Source: Burhinus oedicnemus (Eukaryota > Chordata > Aves > Charadriiformes > Burhinidae). Taken from it: a DNA stretch of 64,000 nucleotides. The stretch is taken from positions 220,395 through 284,394 of the forward strand of contig VFFE01007571.1 of NCBI GenBank assembly GCA_008921705.1, written 5' to 3'. Position 1 is the first letter of the stretch. Every line of letters starts with the position of its first letter. A program made the translations under genes and the position numbers. The notes under the pieces are model-generated. The model was not told where the DNA came from. It ran no database searches and saw only the letters and a list, made by a program, of their open reading frames with translations. Below are positions 44,990 to 58,989 of this stretch, in pieces.

Positions 44990-45325
44990 TCGAAAAGCTT
45001 TCTTCCTGAGGTGCTCCAGAGCCTTTCACGCTCCTGGTTTTCATCCTACCTCTCTAGGTGTTCCTGCATTGTCTTCTTTCAGTGCTTTTCTCCTCCCTAC
45101 TATCAGCCTCCCTTAGGACATTGCTTAAGTCCCTCTCCTTGCTCCTCACTTTGTCCCTAGGTAGCTTTATCCTGCCACACACTTCAGTGATGTTTTCTGT
45201 ACTGACAACTCACAGATCTATTTCCTCAGCACTACTCACTCAGTCCATTCTCTGGCAGCTCCTGAAGCACCTTCTCCTTCATGTCCCACCACCACTACCC
45301 TTACTGAGAATTTAACGTCTTTTCC
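44990..45325 (+). pseudogene. L2-type LINE reverse-transcriptase fragment, degraded
   Basis: The nucleotide order follows an L2-clade ORF2. It includes CTCCTGGTTTTCATCCTACC and TCTCTAGGTGTTCCTGCATT, then the polymerase palm region at 45196-45215. There the expected YADD-S-QIYLS appears as CTDNSQIYFLS, followed by SVHSLAAP and a TGTCCCACCACCAC segment. The catalytic YADD is changed and stops and frame shifts occur, so it is dead. It sits about 4 kb from the CR1 on the opposite strand. Confidence 0.6.
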
Positions 45326-48300
45326 CAGGTTGGCCCTCAGTCCTCTCCCTTCTTGCATGCTGCCATGGGAGTTGCAACAAGCCTCCTATGTGTCCCAGAG
45401 GCTGACTGACTCACTGTAACCTGTCTTCTCTGTTCCCTTCACCCCACACAGCAACACAGGCAGGCTTAGGAGCAGCCACCATGCTCAAGGTCAGCGGGTT
45501 TTGTGCTCCTATGCCACTTGGGGAAATCCGCCCCCTTGGAGAGTCTGCCTTTCTTCCTGCCAGTTTGTCCTGGCTAGTTTGTCTGCCCAGCGGAAAACTC
45601 CCAAACTCTGCTTTTCAGCTAGATTTCATGCCCTTCTGAAAGAAAGGCCTCTGTTTAATCATTCCAGCAGTGTCTAAAACCCTAATTCCTTCAACATAGT
45701 GACAAACAGTTCTGATTATTTGTAGAAAAGCTTGAAAAGCATTGAGTGTATTTTATTACCCATGAAAGGTGCCAGACTGGCAGCCACGGAGACTAGTCCT
45801 CTATTTATCTCTAGAGCTGGATGGCACAAGCAGTACACATTTCTCCAGAATGTCTCTCCACTCACATTTTGAAAGGCACATGGTGGTCTGTCACCATAAG
45901 ATGATGGTACTTTCTGTTCAACCCACTGAGTATTTGCTCAATGCCTGGGACACGAGTGAATTGCGTCACGTTGCTAGTGGGAGCAGCTGGGGAAGCCCCA
46001 GAGGGACTCACCATGAAAACAACTGCCCTCCTAGAGGGCTGTGGGTGGTTTGGTGTGTGGAGCTGCAGCGGCTCCTGTCTTTTCTGGCAAGCCAGGTCAC
46101 ATCCAAAGTCAGTTACGATCTGTGGAAGTGCTTGCTTAATGGGCTGTGAATTGTCGTCTGGGGATGTATGAAGGGTGCAGACCCTATGCTTCCTCATTAA
46201 AACAATAAATGCAATAGATTTGCTGGAAAAAAACCTGGAGCTTCTCTTGTGCCACCAAAAGAAGAATGAGAAGATTAATTTTGAGCACCCTTTATTGCAA
46301 ACCTTAGCCATTACTGTTGTAAACCCACAGAAAGGCAAGACCTCACAGATACTATCTGCATGTGAAGCAGCAGAGGTTATGGGTAGCCCCTACCAGTGCT
46401 CTCGCAGAGGCCAAGTGCTGCAGCAGGACCTGGAGCCTTTCTGCAGAGGCACCTTCCTGGCCACGAAGGAGTTCAGCACTCATCCCTGCTTTGCAGTACA
46501 CGGTAGGGAAATTATTCGGCAGAGAGGTATATAGCTTGCAGGATCTCTACTGCTTTTCTTCTTCACGTTCCCCCTCCTCCCGCCCCAATTTGCAGCAACA
46601 CACACCAAACACAGATGTGCAGTGACATTTTTAAATCATGCACTGATTTGTTAGGGATATGCAAAGAGAATATTAACCACTCATTGCTACTGTTCAGGCT
46701 GGGCCTTGTATTTTCTTTAAGTGAACTGATGTTAAAAATACAAAGAAGCAAAACTTTCAAGCACTGCCGGTTTGGATAGAGTTGTTTTTTCTTCCTAAAG
46801 TGAAGCATAGCCTGTTTGGAGGACTTTCTTCTTTGTCAATAATTAAACAGCTCTGCACTTGTTGAGGCAGCCCTGAATGTAGGTACCAGGATCAGCCAAC
46901 CTTGACCACAAGAGGCTAAAACTTTCTACGCCATCTACAGTATGGATTTTTTTTCAAAGAAAAAAAGTCCTCTTAGTACTGACCCTGTCAACTCCAGTAG
47001 CGGCAGCAGACCTTTACAGGAGATGGGATGCTAAGGAGCCACGTGCATTGAAAGCGTTGTTTGGGTTTGGCCTGCTTTGAGCAGTTTCCTGTGAGGGTGC
47101 TTCCTAGAAACAAACTGGGCACAGCTGGTTTCTGCTTGGCCTTTTAGCGCTGAGGTAGAATTCAACTGCCGCTAGTGATGCTGGGACCGGATTGCAAAAC
47201 ACATTTAGTGCAAACAAAGGGGAGGGATTTCTGTCAATGGTTCAGATTTATATTTCCCTCAGAGTGCATTTTTGAAGCACAGTAATGAAAGATCAAACAG
47301 TACCGCACATTTTGGAAATTCACCATATCCTTGAGGATGTTGCCGTGAACTCCAGTTGACGACGGGCACGTGAGAGCGTTGGTACAGAAATGAGAGAATA
47401 TTTGGCCTCTGGCAAAAGACCCTGCTTCAAAAAATAAAACAGAAATGTGAGGTCTTTATCTCTGGTACAGAGCAGTCAGGACAGTCTCAGTAGAAGGAAT
47501 CATCTGCAAAGGACATAATTTATTTACTTCAGAAAGGTGATGGGCTACAAGTCATCACCATGTACTGGGCAGGGAAGCTGGACGTTCATCCAAATCTGAG
47601 GGGATAGTCCTGCAGGATTGAGGGGCAAAGGAAGCGGGAGCTTTCTGCCTTGGTCTTCAGGCAAAGCTTTCCTTCTCCTGCACCACCATTCTTGTTCATC
47701 TGTCCTTTTGCTCATCATTTGGCAACGTAAAGCACTCTCGTTGTGGAAAGGACCGGGTCACAGGCAGAGGAAGGAGGAAGGGGAGTAGGAGAGCTAAGAC
47801 ATGGAGGTGCGCGCTGTCTCCCTTGCCCATGCGTTGCAAAAGAAGTGGAGGGTTAATACAGCAGTGGGAAGCTACCATGCAAGGGCAGGTCCCTGAAAGG
47901 CAGCAGGTAAAGGAAGGCCCTGTGTCAGGGCTGTCCTGGAGTCACAGTGCTGGAGGGCTGGGCTCGGGCAGAGCCCTACTTTGCCCTCAGACACTGAGCC
48001 TGCGGCAGATGCCTGCAGTCAGGAGGAAGCTTTGCTGGCCTGGAGGGATGCCTCCTCCAGTGTAAACGCTCTGGAAAATGTGGGGACAGAGGGTTTCCTG
48101 TGGCTAACTTTTCTTCTTCTCAGAGTCTGTGGGTCTGCAGATGACCTCAAAAAAACCCCCTAACAACCACCCTTTTCTTCCCCTCCTCCTCAACGTATTA
48201 TGCCTTTTTATCATGCTGGTTCCTGATTATCTGACCATGCTCCTATGTGTACTAATCCCTAAGCGAGACCAGCAGGGCTGAGGAGGGTGATCCTAGCTGC

Positions 48301-49540
48301 TGGGTGCAGACGGGTAAGCTGTAATGGCCAAGCACGTCTCTGTGTCCTCCCCAGAATGACAAGGAGTCAGGGCTGCTACTAACAGAGACAGGTGAAAACC
48401 AGACCTTTCCCCTCCTTCCTTTTCTGCTTTCTATTTCTCCTCTTTATTTATGTTAATGTGTTCTGCACTGGAGCCATAATTAAATACATATTCATATAGA
48501 AAATGTACAAAGCTTCTGCCTGTACTGCAAAGCTCTCTGGAGCTTAACTGCTTGAGACTTGTCACAGGAAAATATTTCTCCCCATGAAAAGAGGCTTCCT
48601 ACAGCTGGGCTATATTATTGCCTTTTAATATTGCTGGCTCTGCCTACCCTGGGAAGGGTTTTCTGACAAACTCCTACTGGAGATACAGCTTTTGCCAGTA
48701 TAACTTACACCAGTTTCCTGAAGAAACTGGGGCTTTCATTGCCAGAGGTATCTCACTGACGGTTGTAATTTGTTCCCACACTCTTTGCTATGCTGGCAAA
48801 ACTTGAAAGTGCGGTTCACTGTTTTTCTCTCAGTTCCTTTTCTCCTAAGTTAGCTTTTCTATCCCTGTGCTTACCCCAGCTGTTTCCCTGGGCACATCTG
48901 ATCATCTATTGTGTTCAGAATAGCTGTAAGTAATGAGAGGGGTGGGAAGATAATGCTATTTGGAGGGTCTAATCAGACGCTGGTTCCCAGTTATAGAGCT
49001 GTATCAAAATTGTAGCCTGGTTACACTTTAGAAGGAAATGCAGTGATGGAGGGAGCCAGGACAGCAGAAATGGGGTTTGGGAGTTGATTTCAAGTAGGAA
49101 GCTGGGTCAGTATGGCACAGAGGGGAGCAGGGGACAGCCTGGGTGGAGGAAACTTCCAGCAGAAGGCAAAGGCTACGGACAGTGAAGGCAGATATCAGAG
49201 ACAAGAAGCATTATCAAGATAAGACAGACCACGCTGACCATCATGTGTCAAGGCCATTTCCACTTCCAGTATCTCAGCCTGATGTTGGAATCAGTTTTGT
49301 TCGGATCTGGCAAGATGACTGGAGTCGTACACAACTGGCTCTGTCTCAGGCATTGCACATCCTTAGACAAACAGTGCACATTATGAGCTGGGAAATGGAA
49401 TGCTGGATGTGTCAGTGATAGGCCAAAGTCCTAGCCAGCATCACTGCTACAAACCCAGCATCCCAGACTCTTTGCTTGGTTTGTGTGTTTGTGCTCTGTT
49501 AAATAAAACATCCTGTTCTTCTCTCTTTTTTATTTTTCAG
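45326..49540. other. Unique DNA, no gene recognised
   Basis: Overlapping frames up to 158 codons (45862-46338, -) without domains. The stretch 47160-47350 has a conserved-element look (TTGCAAAACACATTTAGTGC). Nothing else recognised. Confidence 0.4.
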
Positions 49541-49578
49541 TGCTGATGAGATTGAGGAGAAAGGCCTGAGAGTTCGAA
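49541..49578 (+). other. Candidate 38-bp exon with strong splice sites (unproven)
   Basis: Preceded by CTCTCTTTTTTATTTTTCAG, one of the strongest 3' splice sites in the window, and followed by GTAAGT. One frame is open and encodes ADEIEEKGLRVR; it begins in phase 2 and ends in phase 1. This fits the end phase of 29247-29349 and the start phase of 63597. A short exon of this size would be typical of an alternatively spliced neuronal exon, but no protein is recognised. Confidence 0.35.
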
Positions 49579-52500
49579 GTAAGTTCCTGAAGACTCCTAC
49601 AGATTAATTGTTTAAAAAATCCTTAGTGCAGTGGACATTTTCATTGTACTCCCTGGGGAATGGAAGGGATGCTGGGATTGTGGATCAAATGGCTGCTTGG
49701 TCCAGGGCTACTGGATATTACATGTCAATCCTTCCCTTCCAGCAACCATCCCATCTGAGAGGGCCAAACACCTCCTCTTTCACCTGCATATGCCTCTCCT
49801 CACTTCCTGTGCTCTGACTCATCCTCAGACAATCGACGCAAGTCTTGGCCGAAGATTAAAATAGTTGTGTGATGAGGTGACATACCAATCCCCCCACCCC
49901 ATCCGAACCACGGCAAGTGGCAGTCTTGTGTGGGAGGGAAAGGGGCAGCTTCCTGAAGGGAGACTTCCCGTGCTGTGCAGCAGAACAGGTCAGGAGCAGT
50001 GGCTTCTTCTGATGGCTCCCTGCGTCACTGGTTCCCTGGCCCCTGCAAAACCACATATGACTCCTGGATGCTCACTGTGCTGGAATGTCCTTGCAAGCTG
50101 GCAGATGCCTGGCACAGTGCTGCCTCCAGGGTCCCAGCTTGGTACTGGAGGGATCGGCAAATGTTTTTGAAGAAGCAGATGAACTTTGGGACTTCATGAT
50201 CTTATTGATGAGGAGGATGTGATGTGCTTTTGAGTAACTCTTGGCGTGATGTGCTTATTTTCAGAAACTGCACAAAGCCCTGTTCCCTGAGCAAGATAGC
50301 GATTGATCAAGCCCGAGCTTCACAGTCATTTCAAGCAGGCATATATCGGTACTGCTACTGAAAGCAGTGACCGCGCACACAACAGATCAACCAGACTGAG
50401 TCAGAACAAAGCCAAGTATCCTATTACTCTTTGCTTTGCCAATCACCAGCAACAGCAGCTGCACACAAAATGTTTCAGTACCTGATGTACTGCTGTAGGC
50501 TGTCCTACAGCACGACTGCAAGGAGTCCAGGCATTCTTGGACTTCAGACAATGGGATAGATTATCTTTATACCCAGAAAGTTGGCAAGGCACCAGAGTCA
50601 GCACAGGGTGTGTTCCGAGCAAGACTGTGGAGTTCATACCGTATGCCCTAAAAGTTTTATGATGTCGCCCATAACACAGAAGTGTGTTAGCAGAGCCTGC
50701 GGTCAGTCCATGTCTGAGAAAAATTCGCATGAGTTTTTCTTACTCAGGAGCACAAGATCACTGTGAACATGTTGGAGCCATAAGCAGAGAGCCAGAGCTT
50801 GAATATTCAGCCCCATAATTGAGAGTTCCCCTTTGAAAAACCCAAACAAAACCCAAAAGCCACAGTGGCAATAAGCAGTCGCTGTAGTAAGCAGAAGGCG
50901 GCTCTCCTGCTGGCTGCCCAGTCCTGCTTGCCAGTGCTCACTCACTTGCTGGATGCAAGAGCATGTGAGGCCACACAGTGACCCGAATGAGGGAATTAGT
51001 CTGGATTAAAATTAACGAAGGAAAAAAGTGTGTGTGAGGGATCTGTTCTTGTGAAGCCAAGGACAAAGATGACCTCAGAGTGAGAACTAGTGGCAGGAGG
51101 CAGGGGAGGCTGGGACAGCTTCATCTGGCAGGGGGTTGCTTAGTCTGTGATCACCAAACCATGGTGTCAGCTGCTGTCCCCTACCAGGGCCAGGCTGCAA
51201 ATCTTTCTCTCCCTAGCCTCACACAGGCCTACACACTGAACTGGCTCCTGCAGCTCAATGAATGCAGAGAAGTGTCTCTACATGAACCATTTGCTGCCGG
51301 TCGCTTAACACTCAGAAGCGTGAACAACCCACCTTCTGCTTCTGCCCCAGCTGTGCACGGTACCTGTGGTCTGGAAACAGTCCATCTGGGCCGTGCCTTT
51401 CCCTCTGGGTAGCTGCTGGCAATGCAGAACCTACGGTTTCCCCGTCTGACTGGAAGAGTGGGTTACATTTAGCCTTTTTAAGATGTCTCCAGCTGAAGTG
51501 GTTGCATCAAGGACCAAATGGGGGTTGTGTGGCAGGTTGAAGCCACCGTGGCATTCTCCTGTGAGCTTGTGCTATTGCAAAGCACAGCTCAGTTGGTTGA
51601 GAGAATCTGCCCCAAATGCTCAGTGCTGCTGCAGGGAAATAACACAAGACAGGACAAAAATACTGTCTTATATTTATCATTTTTCCACCAACAGTCCCTC
51701 ATTTATTAGGCATTTCAGACATGCAGAGGACACAAGCAAGCTAGAGTGTATTGCAACACCTGCATGGGTGCCTTGTAATCAGCCTTCACCATCCTGGTGG
51801 TACTTCTTCTCCTGACGTGCGGTCACAGACACAATCCCTTCATCTAGCCTGAGTGTGAGGATGTGAAAGCTTTTACTGTATTTCATGTGAGATGGTTAAG
51901 GATTCGTTTCTGAGAACAAAAGCAATCGGGCTTGTGTGAGTCTTGTCTTCTTACTGGCCAGGAGAAGTTAATCAATAATTCAAACTTAAAGCAAACCCAG
52001 TAAGACACAGAACTTCACTTGTTCCTCCTTTCGACTTGTTAGAGCACTCTGGTCTGAGTCTTTCTCATTTGCTTTGCTGCTCCACACTGTGCTACCTGCT
52101 GGCGTTATGTCTTTACTAGGTATTCCTTGCGATGCAGTAGTGCATGGGGCATCACGTAGTGATCAGGGTGCTGTTGCTTAGGTGTGCTTTAAAACCACAA
52201 TTTAATGCTTAAGATTTCTCTCTGGGTTGGGGACTCCCTTTAAAGTCTCTGGAGCTAGTCTTGGGAGCCAAAATTTTCCCAAGCAGTAGGCATTTCTAGG
52301 GTGAAAGCATTTGTCTTGAGGCCATAGCTGTCTCCATCTTTGGTCTCTTACCATGCTGAGCACATTGCTGGCTCTTAAATAATACTAAAAATAAGTAATG
52401 ATTATTATTAATTCCTAGGTTCATTGCTTCCCCAAACAAGGTAGATAACAGTGGTTATCGGTGAGTCTAAAGTCCTGCTGAGAGAATTCAGTATAGAATG

Positions 52501-55500
52501 AATTTTCTGTGTAGGAAATGAAGGATAATCAATGATGCACATCAATGGCTGGGGATGGGAGGGTCCCAGGTAAAAAAATGATTGTGTGCTTCAAGAAGCT
52601 TCAAACACTTTTAAAAATAGAGGTAAGGTGAACTAACCCTTCCCTCTGCTCCCTCCACTTCAGAGAAGAGTCAGAGGAGGAACCGAACATTGTAGCTCCT
52701 GTTGTCAAAATCACCCCTGGAGAAAAAAACCTCAAGATATATGATGGGCTTTAGGACAACTAGGCAAATGCAGAGCGCAGAGGTGGTAAATCTTTAAACA
52801 AACAAACAAACACATAGCCTTGTGAGAATGTCTGCCTGGAACAGGCACTAGAAGAAGTTTCCAAACCCCAGAAAGTCCACGTTTCTCCCACCTCATACAT
52901 GTCTCGCTCCGCTCTTCATCACTCACAGACAGCAACAGAACCCCCCCGCCTTTGATTTACAATTAAATTAAGAATTACTTTGGTAAAAAGTGGTGCTTTT
53001 CCCCGCCTGCTTTGTTTTGTGCCTGCAGGCTGTGCAGACCCCTATTGCTTGCTGTGCAAGAGACAGCGTCATACGGCTTGTGAGGAGCTGCAGGAACTGA
53101 AACCAGTTCTATGATTTATAGCACTAATAAGGCTCAACTGCCATTTCTTGTGGTTTCCTCCCAAGTTGTCTTTGATAATTTCTACTTGTACAGTGTTTAT
53201 TGTTGCTGCTGCTAGGGTTCATTTGGCAGGTAACTGTTGCACTGTTTCGCAGGGTCTGGTCTTTTTTGGCTCTCTTTATTGTGTTATTATTATTAATAAA
53301 CATTTATGTTTGGGGAATGCCAAAGGGGTCAGGTAGGCACTGTCCCCCTGCTTCCCCCTGTCATGCTTGGTGCTGTCAGAGGGACAAAAGACGCCCTGCC
53401 ATGAGGAGTTTACAATTGCATGATGACAACCCCCCCTTTCCACATCACCGCCATGGCAGGAAGGCTGCAGCATCTCTGCTGGTGGCCATCTCACGACCAG
53501 CCAGCCCGTGGTGGGGCTGTTCGGGCTTGCCCCAAGGGCCCTAGCTCAAAAAGCCCTGGATGATTTCTAAGAGTAGGCTCCTTGACTCGTTGCTGGAGGG
53601 TATCACCTCTGCAGGTGCGCATCCCCGAGGGAGATGTGGCTGGTGCTTTCCCTCTGGCACAGATTAGCACCTTGGCTGTGAGCTGCTGCAGCAAAGACAA
53701 GGCACATCCTCCTTTCTGCCATCGGCGCGACAGAGTCAGTAACTGTCAGAGGAGAGGTTCCGTGGACAGTGCGCAGCTGCCTGCTTTAATATAAGCTCTT
53801 GAATTGCCCCGGCATGAACTTGCAGGGTTGGGACTTGAATGCCTCACCCTGGCCTTAGCAGGTCTCAGGCTTTTAGTGGCAGGACCCAGTTGGCACCAAG
53901 AGACTGCGATGGAAGAGAAACAGGATCCCACTGCTGTCAGGGAGAAAAAGTGGTGTTGGGAGGATTGGAAGTGGAGAGACTTCCTGGGGAATGGCAAGAG
54001 TGAAGGTACACTGCCTTCACTGTAGTCTGCTGGTTGCAGCAGAGTTGGGCGAGAGAGAACCCGTCTGTACCCCCTGATTTATGTTTCTTTTGTGCTCACT
54101 TTTGGACTGCTCTCTGCCTGCTTTCGTAAACTTGGCTCTAGGAAAAGTCTGTAAAAACAAGCGAACATTATCACCCAAGAATACTGGAGAGTCTTTGCTG
54201 ACACTCACAGCTCTGCTTTGATAATTTGCCTGGTAGAACATGTGTGGAGGATTACAGGCTACACCACAAAGATGCTGATGAGGAGTGGCTGTGCCATTTT
54301 CCCTTGCTCCTGAGCAGTCATAGCAGTCCATGGCTGGCTGCAGCTGTACAGATCATGGCACAGCTGCATCTGGGTTCCCCCTGCTTCATCCCAGGCTGCA
54401 CACAGCATGAGAGTGCACTGGTGGAGGTGGAATTACTGCCAACCCAACAGGCCACAGTGGCTGAAAATTTCAGTGCTGTGGAAGAAATATAGCTGCCCGC
54501 TCTGCTCCGCCTGGATCCACGTGTCTGTGAGAGCTGGGCAAGACAGTAGAGGGGTTGAGTGAGGAAGATGATGGTCACAGAGTGCAAAACTCTCTGCTAT
54601 TTCCCACCTGCCAAGAGCTGGTGAGGTCACCGTGTTGTCTTTGACAGTTGGCCTGTCATCTGCACCAGAGCCACAAAGCCTTTCTTTGTCAGACTCTCCC
54701 ATCACATTTCAGTTGCCAACTATGCAGCAAACAGAGGGCTATTACATGTTAGCCTGAAGGGCAGAGGAGGGCCCTCAGTATCAGGTTTATCAGGGTGATG
54801 GTATTGCCATCAAAGCTAGGCAACCCTAATGGCAGAGCACCTGAGACTTGGCAGTACCTTGTACCCAGGAGAAGATAAAACCTCAGAGGAAAAAAAGAAA
54901 TTAAAGGCGTTGTAATATGAAAGCAGCAACAGAAGTTTCATAATGCAGCCTTCCATACCTGAGCGAACTGCGTATCTCTGCTTTCTGGAGCTTGTTGTGT
55001 TTCAGGATGTGCTTGGGCTTCAAAGGCTGGTGGGAGCCCAGTCTCTTTCTTTTTCTGTGGTCTGACTTCTCAAGGCAGTATGGTAACTTGTCTCGGAGCC
55101 TTCCTAGGAAGAGGCACATACGCCTTGGCCAGTGGCGAGCCCCAGATCCTTGGCCATAGAACCCCACTGCTTCTCCAGAGCTATATCCAGGGATAGTTCT
55201 GGCTGTGGCCATAACATCTCATCGAGCCTTGGCTGAAAAGAGAGCTGAATCAAATCAAGAAGTCTAGGACCAAGCACTTCTGATATCAAGGGAGTTAGAT
55301 CCATCTGCTGCTTTTTGGAAAGTAGTAAATGATTGCTTCTTCCCCTGCTGCACATATACACACACAAACACCCACAGACTTCACAGTCTGAAGATCTGCT
55401 GTCTTTCCTGCTAGAAGGGCAATTTCTACTCTCATTTTCTATGCTCATTTGCCAGTACAACCAGCTCTTCTTTCAGATGAGGTTTTGAAATAATTCTTGC

Positions 55501-55569
55501 AGGCAGCTAAGAGGACTTGCAGTTATAGTACTTGACATGAATCTTCATGACACTGCACTGGCGTTCATT
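49579..55569. other. Unique DNA, no gene recognised
   Basis: An (AAAC)n tract at 52796-52813. A possible 42-bp exon at 52420-52461 (AG before, GTGAGT after, one open frame) has weaker borders. Frames of 110-118 codons have no domain. A possible repeat tail at 53385-53425 is noted elsewhere. Confidence 0.4.
52796..52813 (+). repeat. (AAAC)n microsatellite
   Basis: Four AAAC units. Seen directly. Confidence 0.8.
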
Positions 55570-55570
55570 A

Positions 55571-55690
55571 CTCTTTCCTGCTATCCCAGTGAAGATGAAG
55601 TGGGGCAACTGAGGCCATTTGAGAGGTCAGCAACAGGATCACTGTTCATGGCCCTCTAACGTCTTCCAGACCATGCAGTAGGCTCTAACC
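55571..55690 (+). mobile_element. Possible MIR-like SINE fragment
   Basis: AGTGGGGCAACTGAGGCCAT followed by GAGAGGTCAGCAACAGGATC parallels the MIR core 'ggggaaactgaggcac ... aaggtcacacagc'. Short and diverged. Confidence 0.3.
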
Positions 55691-55954
55691 TGGGTTGACA
55701 CTGTGAGAAGCTTCACTGCACTGTTTCCATCATCTGATTGCTCGTGGCACAGCAAGGCTTTTGAATCAATATGCCAGTTATTTATACTTGGGAAAAGAGC
55801 ATTCACAGATAAGGTGGAGGGTTTTCCAGGCATTAGTAGGTAGAGTGGATCAGACAAAACTGCAAGTCACTTTAAACCAAGGAAAATCTTTTGTTGTAAA
55901 GCTTTTTACAGTTCTGATTGCTTTTGTTTGGACTTTTTAAACTTAAGAAATGTT

Positions 55955-55997
55955 CCTCTTTTTTTTTCTTTCTTTCTTTTTCTTTCTTTTCTTCTTC
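55955..55997 (+). repeat. (CTTT)n pyrimidine tract
   Basis: Uninterrupted T/C run with CTTT units. It explains the Lys/Glu-rich peptide of the - strand frame at 55872-56090. Confidence 0.85.
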
Positions 55998-56549
55998 ATG
56001 TCTCCTCCTGTTAAACTTTCCCCACTTTGTTACTGAGGAAGTAAGAGTAGGGAGGAGAAAAAAAGGGTCACAATACATTAGAAAATTCAAGTGGCATGTG
56101 AAAATAAAAACCAGGTGAGATTCAGCTGCCTAACCTTAGGCAACAAGAGACATAAGAGATACTCTAGGATTCCCTTCAGCTGCAGCTTTGCAAAGGCGTG
56201 GTCTCCGTTAGGTCCTCTGTCATGTCTGCAGCTGTGCGCAGATGTCTTGGACGTTCTAGCACGTCTACAGGGCAACAGACACCCTGGCTTGAGCAACAAG
56301 ATCATCTTGGCTTCTTCTGCCTTTGTTGAATAAACCAGAGATTTTCTGACAGATGCATGGATTCAAAAAAACACCTACATATTTTGAGGGACTGAAAAAT
56401 AACATTCTCCCTTGTATAAGTTTATGAAAGTCTCCCTAGAGTCCGTGTGAAGGCAGTAACGCATGGCGTGCCAGCCGAGCTGTATTTGCTGCCATCTCTC
56501 TATATGTGCCATTAGCTGGCAGGCATGCACAGAACAGAGGTTTCCATAA

Positions 56550-56840
56550 GCTTTTTTTTTAATGTAAAATTACCTCTTAGTGTGTTGAACTCATTCGCGC
56601 CTTTAGCTTGTAAGGTGTTAAATACAGGAACCTGGCTTTTCACTGGCATGCTCAGTCTCTTGCATATATACATGCTTCAAGGTATTGCATATATATGATT
56701 ATTATAACTATAATTTTAAAGTGGTTTTATGTTAAAAATGTGCTTGATGGTGCTCATGACAGGATGTTCACTATTTGCCTGAAAATCTCATAACTTAAAT
56801 AAACATTTACCATCAACCTAATCTAATCTAATCTAATCAT
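56550..56840. promoter_or_regulatory. AT-rich candidate conserved element with (CTAAT)n
   Basis: AT-rich stretch with two related words CTTGCATATATACATG and ATTGCATATATATG, TTATAACTATAATTTTAAAG, and four CTAAT units at 56818-56838. Could be a conserved element or an AT-rich simple region. Confidence 0.25.
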
Positions 56841-58925
56841 AATCAATACCAATACTGTGGGTTCTTGTAAAACATGACCCACATGGCAAGTTCTGCCACT
56901 TGTTAATTACGCCCTTGGAGGCAGCAGTCAATAACTCCCAAGGGTTAGATGGTTCCTACTTAGTCAGGTGTTTTCATGGAGTACCACTGACATTCAATAA
57001 GGACTTCTGCAACTACAGAAAACTTTCTACTATGACATACAAATTAAAAGGCTTAGGAAAGATAGCAAGTATTTGGAGAATTGTTTAAAAAAAAAAATAA
57101 GCTGGCCGTAGAACCCTGCAGAGCAGGCCTTCATGGAACCGACAAGACAATTTTTCTTTTTGAGAAAAAACATTTAAAAGAGGTTTGTGTCTCATCCAAA
57201 ACCAACACAGCCTGAACTAGCACATAAGGCACCGCAAGTACTTCTTTCAAAAAAAATGTCCAAACCTTTGGCTTGAGTACTTCAGCATAGCTCCACAGAA
57301 GCTCTTCCAGTATCTGGCAGATGAGAATCTGTCCAAATCAGTATGTCCGCTGATACTCAAAGCATATAATCTTGTTCTTTTCTCTACATTTAATATGAAA
57401 ACATTTGTGGTGAGAGTGATTTATGAAACAGAAGAACTTTGAAGAAGAAAGGATAGAAACAAACGTAGGCTCACTGCCTTTTCTTCTCCTGGACAGAAAC
57501 TCGTTTTTAATTTTGTTTTAAGCTGCTGATTTAAGTGAGCGAGTCTTATGAAAAAAACACATGCGGTTGGGCTTTTGTGCCACAGTTTGACCACCTGGGT
57601 TAGTTAGTTTAGAAGAGCACTAGGGGAAAGTTGGATGGCTTGCCTATACTGTATATCTATCCCAACATTCAGTTATTGGTGCTAGTGTTCTTTCCTATTT
57701 TCATTGATTTAGCTGCTTACAGTAACAAATTGAATTGTTCATCTATGCAGTATGAAGGAAAGGGCCTTGGAAACAAAAACCAGGACTGTTCTACTTGTGA
57801 GAAAGCAATGGAGGATGCACAGGAGAGGCAAAGAGAGGGGGAGCATTGGAGCCTTGAGCTGTGACCCATAAAGACCTGCAATGGAGGCAGCATGGAATTC
57901 CCAGGGCGCCCAAGCAGGGGACACCTGCCCACACCCTGCTGGAGGGGCAGGTCCCAGCTCTACATTTCATGTGAAATAAATGTAAACTCACGCCAACCTC
58001 TGTCTACAGGCAAAACTGATGTAACGTATCAGCCATGTGGGTACTCCTATGCTAACTGCCTCGCTTGCAACTCATTCAAAGCCAGCCTACATTCAGATGA
58101 TGCTGTGTGTCATGATACAGTAACTTAAGAACTCTGTGCCACGGTGGCTGGAGATGGTTGTCTCACAGGAAAGACGTGAGAAGTGTAAGGGCATGTACTT
58201 CTGGTCTATTGCAAATGCAAAGTGAAATGGGTTAGTTTTTTCCATGTCTGAAACTCTGTTGTACTTTGCAGTACAACAGATCAGGAGCTTGCACATGGCC
58301 AGTGACTGTCTCAGCTAAAAGATATTTCTCTGCTAGGTGTGGTAGCATTTTTAGCCACTGTAGCGTGGTTATAAGGATAAGTCTGGTCATGCCCTCATGT
58401 GTTTTTCTTTGCCTTATCTGGTTAGACAGTGCCCCTTTCAGAACAGAGACAGGCAATGTGACATTTCAGGTACTACTGCAATCTTAATTGCAAGTCATTC
58501 AAGTAGCTGAGGTGACTAATGTAATAAATACACACACGTGCATTGATACAGACAGCACACATTGCAAAAATGACTTTGCCAGTCATTGCTCTTAACTAAC
58601 TAGAAAATACTATGATGCGTATTCTGCTGCTGAAGTCTTAGTGGTGGCCCTGAATGGCATACAGCTGGGCCCCACTCTTAAAAATAGCAGCAAGGTATGA
58701 GCAAGTGCAGTTTGGTTCAGCAGGAAAGAAGAAAATATCACCTCAGTAGGAACAGAGGATTTTGGTTAGGTTTTGTTTCTCTCGCTGATAAACTGCAAAG
58801 AAATAGCTTTGTTTCATAATGAAAATTGCATTTAATTCAAAATGAAACATTCAAGTACCCAAAGGAGAAGTGAGAGGAAGGAGCTAGATTCAAAGGGGGA
58901 GTGTGGAGGTGAGAGGGCTGTCCCT
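56841..58925. other. Unique DNA, no gene recognised
   Basis: An A11 run at 57086-57096 and short frames only. No splice-flanked open frame or repeat family stood out. Confidence 0.45.
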
Positions 58926-58989
58926 CTCTAGTCTAGTGGCCCGGCCGTTAGGGCACAGCCGTGTTCATTTCAGAGGAAGAAGTAGGCTC

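Noticed and set aside
55872..56090. Lys/Glu-rich - strand frame resembling a charged low-complexity protein
   Set aside because: It is the complement of the (CTTT)n tract at 55955-55997.
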